From NCBI GenBank assembly GCA_914767715.1, contig OU612067.1, positions 18,729,001 to 18,793,000 on the forward strand: a stretch of 64,000 nt of DNA, given 5' to 3'. Below the pieces are notes generated by a model that ran no database searches, had not been told where the DNA came from, and worked only from the letters and a program-made list of their open reading frames with translations. This document shows positions 35,281-47,700 of this stretch, piece by piece. The position numbers and the translations under genes are program-made. Positions within the stretch are counted from its first letter, which is position 1. The number at the start of each line of letters is the position of its first letter. Source of the stretch: Membranipora membranacea (Eukaryota > Bryozoa > Gymnolaemata > Cheilostomatida > Membraniporidae).

Positions 35281-38200
35281 CTAGATCTCGCTTCACAATT
35301 CACCGCATTAGCAATCAAGAGCTTGCTTTGAAATCATATCAATGTTATGGCATTCCAATACAGTACAATAGACATGAGTAACTGCTTATCATCAGAAGAA
35401 GTTAGGCTTATTGGAACATAACTAATGGTTGCCAAGCTATGATTAATCATTTTTTGCCAGTCTGATGTTTCATGTAAATAAAAGGATGATTTTAGAGTGA
35501 TGATATTATGATAGCACGTGGCTGTCTATATGTAGCTGCCAGCACAATGTAGCTGAATATAGAGTTATACTATCAACAAGGCTGACTGGACAAAAGTAAT
35601 AGTTGCACAAAAATTGTCTTATTGTTTCTTATTTTGAGCCACAAAGTGTGCAATTTATATTTTTAAATGAGGAAGTAATGTTTACATAGAAGGCCAGTAT
35701 GATCGATATAATGATAGTATTTCCGCTATATGTATCGTGACTGGCGATGAAGAAAAAGCGCCAGAATATTTTAGTTCTGGCAGGCTGTGTTTTATGGTAA
35801 ATAACAAACCCAATACAAGACATAAAAACATGTCTTGCTATGCTTCCTGGCTTGTTGGCAATTTGCCTGCAATTAATTATGGTAAGGGAAGATATATCTC
35901 TATTGTGCCATGACTAATTTATCAATTAAAGTTTTCCTTGCACTTTTACTTCCTGGCTGAGTAGGTCATGTTTTGTCAGCATTTTTTGCCTTTTTAGGCA
36001 GTCCAGGGTTCGAACAACAAAGTACAGACCGAAACACTGCAGTGCACCCGCGTACCTGTCCCCATTGTTTCGCTGTTAACCATAATAAACAAATCAATGA
36101 GATTGCTATTTCTTTTAAAGTGCTGTTTATAAGCTCGGGTCATTATTGAGTATTATTCTTTTCATTTTTTCCTCCTATTTGTCTAACAAAAGAAGTTGTT
36201 GTTGTTGCGTAAAGCCATTGTTACATTTTCAGGCTGGGGAGTTTGCGTCATTATAGATATGGATTAATCGGATTATGACTGTTTTCAACACGATCATGTT
36301 TTATTTGTACTCGGTTATTTTTCCCGCTGCTTGTTGACAGATCTACCATGCTGCACCCAGAGACCCCAAACTGTGATATATTGTCTTCTCGGAAAAAATC
36401 AGAAATGCAAAAGGATTGGTTCCTAGATGGAACCGCATCATATTGTATCTAATCAAAAAGTTTTAGAATGAAAGAGTAAAAAAATTGTCAATTCCAAATT
36501 ATAGTGAGGCAAAAAAGAATTGTGTTATCAGGTTATTTCTGTATGAAATGAGACTGTATCCTCGATTTATGGCTTGGCTTTGAAAACAAAACACTCATCC
36601 CCCCCCCCCCCCTCATCCCCCTAGCCATGCCACACAAAAAAAGTATCCGCGTGACAAGGCTATGATCCCCACCTAGGAATATAATAAGGATACTGTTAGT
36701 TATACCTAGTTTTGTACCTAGTTTTTAGAGTTTGATACCTTCCTGTAATCTACATAATAAATATGGATTAATAAGAGGTGACCGTAATCTTCATCAAACT
36801 CAATAAGGCTCAACTTGTCACATAAAGAGGTCATTTCCTGCTTGGACAGAAACTGACATTAGCAACAAGAGCTGCAGTCATGGGAAACCCTAGGTACCTA
36901 TAAAAATCCTGTGTTTGGGTTTCTACGGATGCCTGAAAATGGGGGAACTGCTGTTATGGAAAATCTTGCACTCATTATTGGAGACAATCTATAGCCAGTT
37001 GCCATAGATGCTATATTTAGACCTGTTACGAGGCAACTTTGATAGCTTGAGACTTGAGTATGGGTCGATGTCCGATGATGCGCACAGTTAATCTTTATCA
37101 TTGTGATGTGGGGGAGTGTTTGAAGGAATTTACTGATAAGGAAAATTTTTCATGTGACTCACATCAATGTAAAATTTCCATAATACAAATCGGTGATAAA
37201 AACAGCCAAACCTGTCAAGTTTTGTTTACAATTTTAGCCTTGGCTTCAATTCTGCATAGGCTTCTTATCAATGATGTGTGCCCAGGAGACCACCCGTATT
37301 ATTATGACTCAAGATCTCCGACTGATAACAGCGCCAGTTACTAAGTAGAACTCATTGGCAGAGTTATAATTTTGTCTCTTTTGTGACACAGTAAGGAAAT
37401 GAGGTGATGTGACTATTTTGAGTAGAGATTAGTATAGTTTGAGGGGGTGGACCTTATCAGTAGATAGGCTAAAATTACCGCCTATATAAGAAAGTTGTTC
37501 ATGCTCTCACAATCATTGAATGCCTTGTCAGGTCGGCGGCGGCACCGCAAACTAGGATGTAGAGCAGTGAATGCAATTTAATACCCAATTCATAGATTCG
37601 ATTTCACAATAGTGCAAAGTGTTTCTGTTACGTCATAAGTATGGATTATATTGAATTTTTGGGAATGGCAGAGTCACAATGAGTCATAGGAGAGTGCTCA
37701 CAATAGATTTGATTGGTCACTGCTGAGTAATTATAGATTCGGCTTGTATTATACTGATATACAAAACCTCACAAATCCCTATTGAAAAGCTGCAGTATGT
37801 GATTGAAATGAATTTGTCAGCAATAAAGTTTTCCTCATTCTATAAGGTTCATTGCCCCTTTGTTCATTGGAAATTTCTTTTGCATGCAACACATCTAATG
37901 TTACAAAATTGTAGTGCAAATACACCTCAACCACCTATGAACTACATCCTTACACACTATCCAGTATATTTAATAATTTGTCATTATTTAATTGCAATGT
38001 TGCTAAAAGCTTAGTTATAATATTATATGGTTATATTGTTACATAAACTTATGGCCAAAATTGTCCTTGTTCAACCTAGATGTTATTTACACCAAAATGG
38101 ATTTAACTTGTTTTGCTAACATGTTGTATTTATATATAATATATACTAGTTTATTTCATAGACAAAATCATCTTAGTAGGATGTTTGCTATCACAGGCTA

Positions 38201-38438
38201 AAAAAAAAGGACAAATAATGAGAAGAAAGGGGAGGGGGAGATTGGGATGTCAACGCATGCTGCACGCAAAGTATTTGTATGTTAAAATATGGTTGCAGTT
38301 GCAGTGGCTGCATAGAATAGGTACACCGCTAAACTTAAATCCTGCGCAAAATTGTAAAAAATTCTGGATCCCAGAAATTTTTTGGACATCAGTTGCTCAT
38401 TTACCACCCAAGAATGAACACACACAAAGAAAAATCTA
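35281..38438. other. Intergenic DNA between KLF and the tRNA
   Basis: About 3.2 kb, no supported exon. Contains a C run at about 36599-36612, a TATA-like CTATATAAG near 37482 preceded by ACCGCC, and AT-rich DNA. A lone B-box-like GGGTTCGAAC near 36008 has no A box. Confidence 0.55.
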
Positions 38439-38512
38439 TGGCCAATATGGGGCTCGAACCCATGACATTCGCGTTATTAGCACGACGCTCTAACCAACTG
38501 AGCTAATCGGCC
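38439..38512 (-). tRNA. tRNA-Ile-AAT: tRNA-Ile (AAT)
   Basis: A 74-nt intronless cloverleaf. The acceptor stem GGCCGAT/ATTGGCC pairs with one G-U, the anticodon stem is TCGTG/CGCGA and the T stem is ATGGG/CCCAT. The anticodon loop CTAATAA places AAT at 38476-38478, and the discriminator is A. A box TTAGCTCAGTTGG and B box GGTTCGAGCCC are intact. A T5 run on the gene strand (38430-38434) begins 4 nt past the 3' end, as expected for a pol III terminator. CCA is not encoded. This is a real gene rather than a SINE head. Confidence 0.96.
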
Positions 38513-38776
38513 AGATGCTACAAATGGAGGGAATAATTGATCATATTAAACCAACCAATCATATGTATGCCGTATCTTCAACCTGATTTGTTGCTGAAGC
38601 AAAGAACCTTGATTCACAGCAGTTCCATTTTTGCCATTTCTTATCACATGTTGCATCTAAGGATTTTCTTTAAAAAGAAATAAAAGTTCAATTTTACTTA
38701 AATTGATTGGTTTACCTGCATTTGCGTATTGTAATATCAAAAGAACAGTGTGATAGCCATCCCTTAACCTAGAGTA
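38513..38776. promoter_or_regulatory. Shared 264-bp interval, tRNA-Ile and PRMT5
   Basis: Separates the divergently transcribed tRNA and PRMT5. It is AT-rich with no TATA box in an obvious place. A CCTAG acceptor-like site ends 4 nt before the PRMT5 ATG. PRMT5's true transcription start could also lie further upstream. Confidence 0.45.
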
Positions 38777-41700
38777 ATGGAGGGAATATCATGTGGGTTT
38801 GATTTTGCCACATGTGTAGACATATCCACGAGTCTTGAAACAGCTTCACAAAACAGGTAAGAAAGTTGCCTGACATGACTGACTCTCTCTCTCTCTCTGA
38901 CTCCTGACTGATACGATTGATGTTTTACTAACTAGTTGCTGTTACAGACAGTGACTTCAGTGCGAATGACAACCATAAATAGACCAGGATTAATTTGAGT
39001 TAATACTGTAGGCCTACTGAGCAGCATGTTGTTTGCTATGATGACATATATATTTAAATATTTTAGTTTAGGTAGCCTACCTACTACTCTGCTGTAATAC
39101 TCATTCCAGGACCAATGCAATTCTTTAACATAAATGTCATAACTCATATTGCCCCTACAGCATCCACACAATGCTGCATAGGCCTTGAGAGAGTCTCGTA
39201 TAATAATAATAATGTCACATACACCACCTGTGCCGTGTCGGTTGAATTGCCGTGACAACATACAACACCTAGGAGTGCCATACAATAGAATAGTCTTGCC
39301 ACATTTACAACACCTTTTGCCTGTGCCTTTAATTAGTGCCCATTCAAAACAGCATAATTTTCTGTAATGATGGTTTAAGGATAACCAACTTAAGAGTTAA
39401 GCATAGGACGCCGCCTTCCCTTACTATCGAATTTGTGCCTTACAAAGTCCAAAATTGGAAAATGCGACAGTCCTATCTATGCATGGAATGGAGTAAAGAA
39501 ATGAAACCAAATACAACTAACTCCTTGATACAGCCATGATATAATGATACAAGCTCCGATTTACTACTAATAAATAAAATCAAATTAATACGAGATTCTC
39601 CGTCCATATAGATATAGACTCTCCACCGTACCACTGAGGTTGTTGGGAGACAAAAGTGTCGATCTCTAGGGAAATACTTCATATGTTTATTGGTGCCACC
39701 TATGGTTTTACCTAGCTTAGCCTGCTCAAGACACAATAAATTTTATAAAAGTACTGAAGATAAGAGCCCATTATGGGACGCTTTCTGGTAATTTTTAAAT
39801 TGTCATTAGGCTTCCCATGGGGGACTTGCGCTCCACCACTAAACTTGCCCTACAGGATTGGTTCCATAAAAGAAGAAAGAATTTTTATGCCTTCCCACAT
39901 GGTTTCAATATATAGATAGCGATCTTCCCTAAATGAAAGATTCAAACATGCTTTATAATGTATATACTACAACTCATCTAGCCTACCCATATGATGAAAT
40001 GAAACAAAATGCATGCATGCATGCATTGGAAAATAAATTCTTTTTTACGCTTTGCAAGGTGGAACAATAAATTTATATAGAAATTTGATTTCATCTTTGA
40101 AAAGTATTCCTCACGTATAGTGGGTTGCCCTTTTCCCTCATGTGCACAGGGAAAGGAATTATTAGTGAAATACTGTCAAATCAAGGAGTTGGACAAATGG
40201 AGGCAAATTGTGCTACAAAAATTATGTTACAAGCATAGATTATTGGAAGTGAGAGTGAGCTTAATACATAAAGCTAGGTGATAAAATTGTGTAATATATT
40301 TGAGGCGGGTCAGCAATAAAATACAATGTGCTTGCCCATATCAATGCTTCTTTCCAGCTGTATATTCTAACTAGCGGATAGCCTTGCATTTTTTGATTAA
40401 AATCTTAACCTGCAACAGTTGATGTACATGTGAACATTATAATTGTTTCAGATATGATTTTGTATGTATTCCACTGGTTCATCCTCGATATAAGAAAGAC
40501 TTCATCCATGAGAAAATATGTCACAGACCAGGTCCATATTCTAGATCAGACATGACGTTATCTTGTAAAGGTGAGTGTTAGTTATAGCCCCTGAGATACA
40601 TGTGCTTGATGTGTTATGGGGTATTATTTTTTACTACACAATACAGACACCACATCATCAGCATTGAAATGTGCAAGAAAAATATTGGTGTTTTGTAGTT
40701 AATATAAGAAACCCTAATATTTTGTGGGCTTGCTCTGTTTTGGTAGTTGACTTTTATTTGAATATTACATTCTATGTTTATCAGTAGGATAAACTTAACC
40801 TTATTGGTGAGATTTGTGGTCTACGAGAAATTAAAATGTATCATTCATGCTTAACCTGATGAAAACATAAAAAAAGGCTCTTCAAAAACACCAATTTAGT
40901 CTGATTTAGCTAATTTGTCCTATATATGAGCTAAATGGCAAAATCTAAAATTCTCTGTAAATCTCCTGTCATTTTTGGAAAGAACCAGCATGAGAATATG
41001 ATTAGCTTATGTGGGTACAGTGTGGTCAGGTCATGGTTTTTAATTAATCGGTGACTCATCATACACAGGGGGCAGCCATTATTTATTGTTGCTGGCACCT
41101 TGTTTTACTGCTGCCAGGTATCCAACTTAGAACTTTCCCTATTTTTACAAACCCAACTTGGCACAGGCAGCTAATGGAGAAAAGGTCACGGTGGGAATCA
41201 GCACTAATATGAGTAACCTTGCAGTGTTCGGCAGCCCACTTTTTGTTTTGCAATACTTCTGGTTATATTTTATTACATTCACAGATTTTTGTATATAGAG
41301 ATATTTTGGGTTGGGCTATATACCTGCTGACTAAACTTCATTTGTTGACAAACTTATCATTGAGTTACAACATATCTTTATGAGAATGACATTCCCACTG
41401 TTGTCACAACTTTGTGATGAAATTTGATTCCCCTGCGGTTTAGTTTTTTTCTCGCCTCTGATTGTTTTGAGATTAATTGACCATTGTCTTATATCTCTTA
41501 TTGTTCGGCTGACTGCTGCTGATAGTGTTAACCTGCTGATCCGGTTTATTTGTGTGTAAATATCTTTCAGATTGGAGCAGCCTGGTTGTGGGAAAAATAT
41601 CACCATGGCTCCAGCTTGATTCTGATGTTCCGGATATAAGGAAAAACTCTGAGATAGTAAGTGCTGATCTCATTATTCTGCTGATTGGGGACTTTCTAAC

Positions 41701-44700
41701 TTACAGGTGGTGCTCTGGCTCAAAAATCATCTAAATTAATTTAAATAATGTTGGTTGTAGACAACTAACAAATATCCCAAAATGAACAGAATTTAAATTG
41801 AGAAGCAATTTAAATAATTGCTTCTCAATTTAAATAATTGAATTCCACTGAATGTAATGCAAGTCATTTCCATCCATTGTTTTCATTATAAAAAACTCAT
41901 TGCGAGGCATGCGTGTATGTTACACACAAAACACACAAAAAAATTTGTATTGACCATATACTTAATAATAAACCTTATTATTAAGTCTATGGTACCGACA
42001 AAAAAACATTACTGACTAATTGCTGTAATGGTGCTATAAACTAAATGAAAGCAAACCATGGAGGTCTGTAGGTAGGTATTGTAGACCAATAGGTCAGGTC
42101 AGCCAGGGGCAAGACGCTTACACTATTATTTGGCCACAGTGGAAATGTGATTGGCAGTGGGCAATTTTGTCTTCAAATTACTCAGAAATATGATTTTTTG
42201 ATATTGCAACGAATTGTCGCAGTTTCTGCTGGCTCCCTGATTTTGGTCCTCATCAGCAATTAATGGGACCCGGATAAGGGTGTCAACTTAAGGTGGTGCT
42301 AATCAAAATAAATAAAAGAAAATAATTCAGTTATTGTATATATTATTATTTTGTGATTAATACATGTTTGAGAGCGGAAGCACTCAGTTTATAACCTGAC
42401 CCGGACCCAAGTTTAGTAAAAATGCTGTTATATTTATGCATGTGACATTTTTATTTAGGACCAAACCATTCTGATTCAGCACATTATATGTCTTCTTTCA
42501 GGCGATGAAGAGAGAGTTAGAATGGTCAGTGCACCTGTCACTACCCGCTGTTCTCATACAGCTAAAGAGTGAGAGATGTTATAACTTAGCCCGAGTATTA
42601 TATGATCACACCCTCGGTCTCGCTAGTATGCAGGTAATGTTATTATGAGGCTGCCACTTTATAGTCTGGTAGTTTGTATGAACAGATAAAATACATCATA
42701 TATCATATCTTTATTTAGGTGCTAGTATTACGACATTGTATATACCATAGACTTATAGAGAAATTTCTCTATAAGTCTATGGTATTACCCATTTAATATT
42801 TTGGTATAAGTTTATACATGGTTCGAACGGCTGTGTACATGTTTGATATAGGGTGGTGTCTTGGATTCCTGGGAGATCATGTGTTAAAGGAACTGTAAAA
42901 GTAGCTCCTCCAGGATAAATTTGTGATAAGTCGATTCTGTAGAAAAGGAGATTTAACTGTTTTACTGGGTATATCTACCAATGGCATTCCTGAGGGATAT
43001 TAACCTTTCTAAGCTCAAATACTCTGCACAGATTTACCCATAGACTTACCCAGATTTACCCATAGACTTACCCAGATTTACCCATAGACTTACCCAGATT
43101 TACCCATAGACTTACCCAGATTTACCCATAGACTTACCCAGATTTACCCATAGACTTAGTATATAAAGTCTATGGATTTACCTGTATGTGTGTATAAGTC
43201 TTCCCATATCAGAGGGTACATAAAAAATGTGAATCCAAGAGACTGATGGCCCTAATGCTATGGAATGGTGGTAGATTGCTTTGTGATAATCAGCTGTATT
43301 TTATAAGCCTGTATACATCACACAACAATATCATGATTAATTGGTCCTTGTATGGCTTTGGTGACTTCAATTTTTTGTTAGGCTTCATGCATTAGCCTTT
43401 GTTATTGTTGTTTTGATACTGTCGTTATTGCTGCAGTATTGGATTCATCTGCCCATGGTTTCACCTGAGTCTTCTATAGACAAAAATCTCATAGAAAACA
43501 GTGAGGAGATAACTACAAACGGTGCTACAGAACAAGTCTCTGCTCAGGACTCCACATGGCATTGGTAAGAGTTCTATCTCGCAGAGAGTTCATTGATAAT
43601 ACCCACATTGTGCATGTGCACCAATCAATTCAGGTTGGTTATCTTTGCACCGTAGTGCCTGAACTAATTCAAATGTGCTTGAGTTCTCAAACTGACAACT
43701 CACCGTGAACCGGGAAAAAGTTTCATGGGCAAAATGTAAATAGGTCAAATGGGCCAGTTTGTGGCACTGTCGCTACGCTGCAAGGAGACTTGTAACACAG
43801 AGACGGTCTGCTAGCAGTGTATGATATTACCTGCCTTCATTGTGAAATGAATTAAGAATGGCTTGTGAAATAGTCTTTAAAACTATGAAGTAGATTTCCC
43901 AAGGAAACCTAATTATCTTGCAATAATAATTATTTTTTACCTCTTTTGTCTTGTTTTGATTTTGCTGGACATAAATCTAGATAATAATGTGTAGTTATGA
44001 TGGATGGTTGGGGTGAATGATTTGTTAATGTTAAGGTTTTTTTCCTCACATCCACCGATCACGTTTGGTTACCATGGTAAAGCTGATTTGGTTGTCCCCT
44101 TTCTTCAGTGAGCTGTATACATGTAGTATTGACATGTACCACATAATACGTAGTCCTAGTTACCAGCCCTCCTGGTGAGGAGACCTTATGTAGGCCATTT
44201 CCTAGTCCAGCTAATTTGTACGGGAACTTTCCATTTTAACAAGTTCTCTAAGATTATGATTTTGAACTGGAACTTAAACTATGATAGCACACTCATCTGA
44301 TATACTTGACACATGCTGCTGTGCTCAATATTGAGTATGAGATATATCCCTAACTGTGACAGTTCTTTTGTCTAACTACAAGCCAAACTAGAAGCTTCTG
44401 TAATTTGATTTTGAAATGATGTGATATTGTTGCAACTATGGTAATGAGTTACCCAAGAAGCCTAAAGCTTTAAATTCCAACCAGAAGTTAACGGTCAGAT
44501 TGATAAGTTTCTGCCATTCTTATTACATTGACCTATCGACCTATCGACTTGTCCCCCTTTTCATTTTGTAAAAGGTGGAACACATTCCGTACCTTATCTA
44601 ACAGACAGAAGAATATATCGTTATGTCTGGAGCTGACCCAGGACCTTCCCTCACACTCCGAGCTCGATCGGTGGTTCGGTGAGCCAATCAAGTCTGTGAT

Positions 44701-47700
44701 GGTACCCACTAGTCTGTTTGTGGTCAACAAGAAAGGTTATCCAGTCCTCAGTCAGGCTCATCAACAAGTCCTCCTCAGGCTGTTCAAGGTAAGTATCCAA
44801 CAAAGTTATACAGACTCATATCATCAGCTGTAAATCAGTATATACTATGTACAGACTGGATAGCCTAGACTTGATCCCTTGTGTCAGAATTACTGAATAG
44901 GATACAACCAACACCTAACCATATAACCTTAGCTACAATTCTGTAGTAGATGTTTTAGCAGAGGCATGGTCACTGTGTTAGAATACAACAAAGTATAGAA
45001 CAAGGCACTTAGACATTTTATCAAGCTACTATTCTGTAAAAGATGTTTCGTAATGGCCGTCCCAAAATAAGATTCTAAACGTAGACAGTATGACATCATC
45101 TTCTCCTTATAACACTTGTTCCCTCAACTTTTTATAGCTATGATATTTCTGTTATAACTGTAGGCCTAGGGATTGAAAAATAACTGTATACGTCATATAC
45201 ATTGGATAGACCCTAAACACTGCGATATTTGTGGCACACTTATGAGGGAAAACTGCTGACACTTTTGTTGCCTTGCAGGAATGTCGTAGAAAGTTGACTT
45301 GCGCCATTCGGTACCATTCTAGGGAAATACCATAAATCATACTTTTAATCTCATAAATCATGGTGACCTTTGGGTTGTATTGATATCCAACGTATAACAC
45401 TGCAAAACCAAAACCAATGTTATGTCATGTGACGTCATTGTCACATTAACAGATGACAGTTTGTACTAGTCTGGGTTTTAGGATTAATTATTACAATTAC
45501 TCTGATGGATCATCTCACATTGTTAGAAATTAAATACGCTTATGAGTTTTTATGTCCCATAAAGTGTAATCGTATTATGAGATTTGGAGTTGCTAAGACG
45601 TGTTATTTGCTCTACACTATTAAACACAGATATCTCAGTGAAATAGCTTCAACTTTGAGTTGAAACTTGTTATAATGCATGCGATGATCTCAATTTCACA
45701 CCTTGATATTGCGATTATCTTTCTATTGAGCAACAACAAAAACAAAAGGTTATTTTTCAACTTGGTCTTCAAATTTAGGATTGCGTGACAGTATATTTTT
45801 CAGAGCCAGAATTCTCATAGTTTATGGTTGTTTCTTATTCACAGTTAGACATACAGATTGTGATGACTGGTGCAGCACTACATGAGAGAGGTATACTCGT
45901 ATATCAGCAGTATATGGATCATCTATACAGAACACAGGAGCCTCAGGACTCTGTCACTGTCTTCGCTAAAGGTTACGAAGACTTCCTCCAATGTCCTCTA
46001 CAGGTTAGCCAACCAGTTCGATAATACCAGATGTAATTAATGGTTGTGAGACTGATATCAAAGGTAAACTATTAAATACCTAAAACTATCTCACGCCAGA
46101 AAAAAAAAGAAATTTGGTTAATGTGGGTTATAATGTTTGTTTATGTTGGTTGAAAATGAAATGAAATCACACAAGGTTCAGTTACTCACCACATCCCGAA
46201 GAACGGGCGCCAAACAAGGGGGTGCCTTAAGGATGAGGACGCTATGTCTGCGTATATTTTGTATTAATCAGTACTTCAATTGATATTCCCGGAAATTTGT
46301 TTAGCATGAGAATGTCAGCAGTTACTCATCTGGTCTTAACCTCCACTGGTTGGGCTTGACCATTTATTTTGATTAAATTTCTTAGGGTCAATATAGGCAT
46401 TTAACAGTATGGATTAATTAAGGAAAACTGCAGATCAAAGTAGGATTGAGCTGTTAATCATGTTGAGGGTAATTTGAAGTGGTTGGAATTCCCCAGGTGG
46501 GAAATTAGAATGCAGGCTCATCTCTATGAGCATATGAGATTGGAAACTGGCCATGATGTCTGGATGGTATTCTAAGTTACTGCTGCATCCAGAAGAATCA
46601 GTTTTCTGTCAGCATTTTCTCTCATGGCAATAGGTTAACTTTTGAGCATTCATCAATATCATATCATGTGATTTTGTATAGGTGTTAAATATGTGCAATA
46701 TGAGTCGCTAAATGGATATTGGTTCAAATTAATTAATACAAAGAAACATGTATCAACATGAATTAACATTAACATAATTAGCTTATTATTTTGTGCATCT
46801 TTCTAAATTTTTACAAATTCCGGTTTTGTGGTAATGGCACCTTACCCTCATTCGGAGTATGCAGGTATTAGTGGTCAATCTGTAACTCAGGGTTTAGATC
46901 ATTAACAGCAAAAACCAACTCGGAGAAATTTCTATTATTCAGATGGGTAAGTGTTAATAAAATCCCACTACGGTCCCAACTAAAGTTGCTAGACAGTCTG
47001 GGATCTCAAGCTACTGAGCAAACTGAGAAACTAACTTATTAAATTTAGCGATCCATGGATGGATGTTGCACATGGAAAGTCATTAATCCCTAAGCTGTCT
47101 CTGTTGCTACCATGAAAGCCATCATCACAATGGCCAAAACTTGCACAAGACTGAAATACCAATATGTTGTGACAAGTCATGTGACCTGCAGGGAGCAATA
47201 AAAACAAGCAAATAAACAAAAGCGGGAGTAGCATTATTTTTATCTGGCTATGTCTCAGGAAGTTATACACATCCATCCTTCAAACTTGTAGTTATGTATT
47301 ATTGGAAACATTGATACTACGATACTACGATTGATTGGTACTACGGTAAAATCAATGCATATCATATATGAATTCTGTGAGGTTTTACTCGCTGTCATAG
47401 ACATGGATATTACAGTGAGTCATGTCTCTAATCTGTGCATCTATGTAAAAATATGACAGCTATAAATAGCCGGTTTCTTCTGTTAATGACAGATTATCGT
47501 AGGTGATTATCTGTAATAAACAGTGTCAGGGAAATTAAGGTTATATAACACTCTGGTAGGTTTGATGTGTTTTATAATTCTCTGCCTCCGATGTGGATGT
47601 CCAACTCAATGAACTGAATACCTTTCATAGCTTGTGTAAGGCTCCCTGAATGTTATTCCGATAATAATATCTCTGAAACTCCCCTGTCATGTATGTATAC

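Noticed and set aside
36001-36030. B-box-like GGGTTCGAAC as a further tRNA or SINE
   Set aside because: No A box at the right distance and no cloverleaf or SINE tail.
38185-38493. 102-codon plus-strand ORF
   Set aside because: Its end runs through the tRNA-Ile gene in antisense and the rest is low-complexity; no family match.
43030-43158. CRISPR-like direct repeats
   Set aside because: Units are contiguous with no unique spacers, and the genome is animal; it is a minisatellite.
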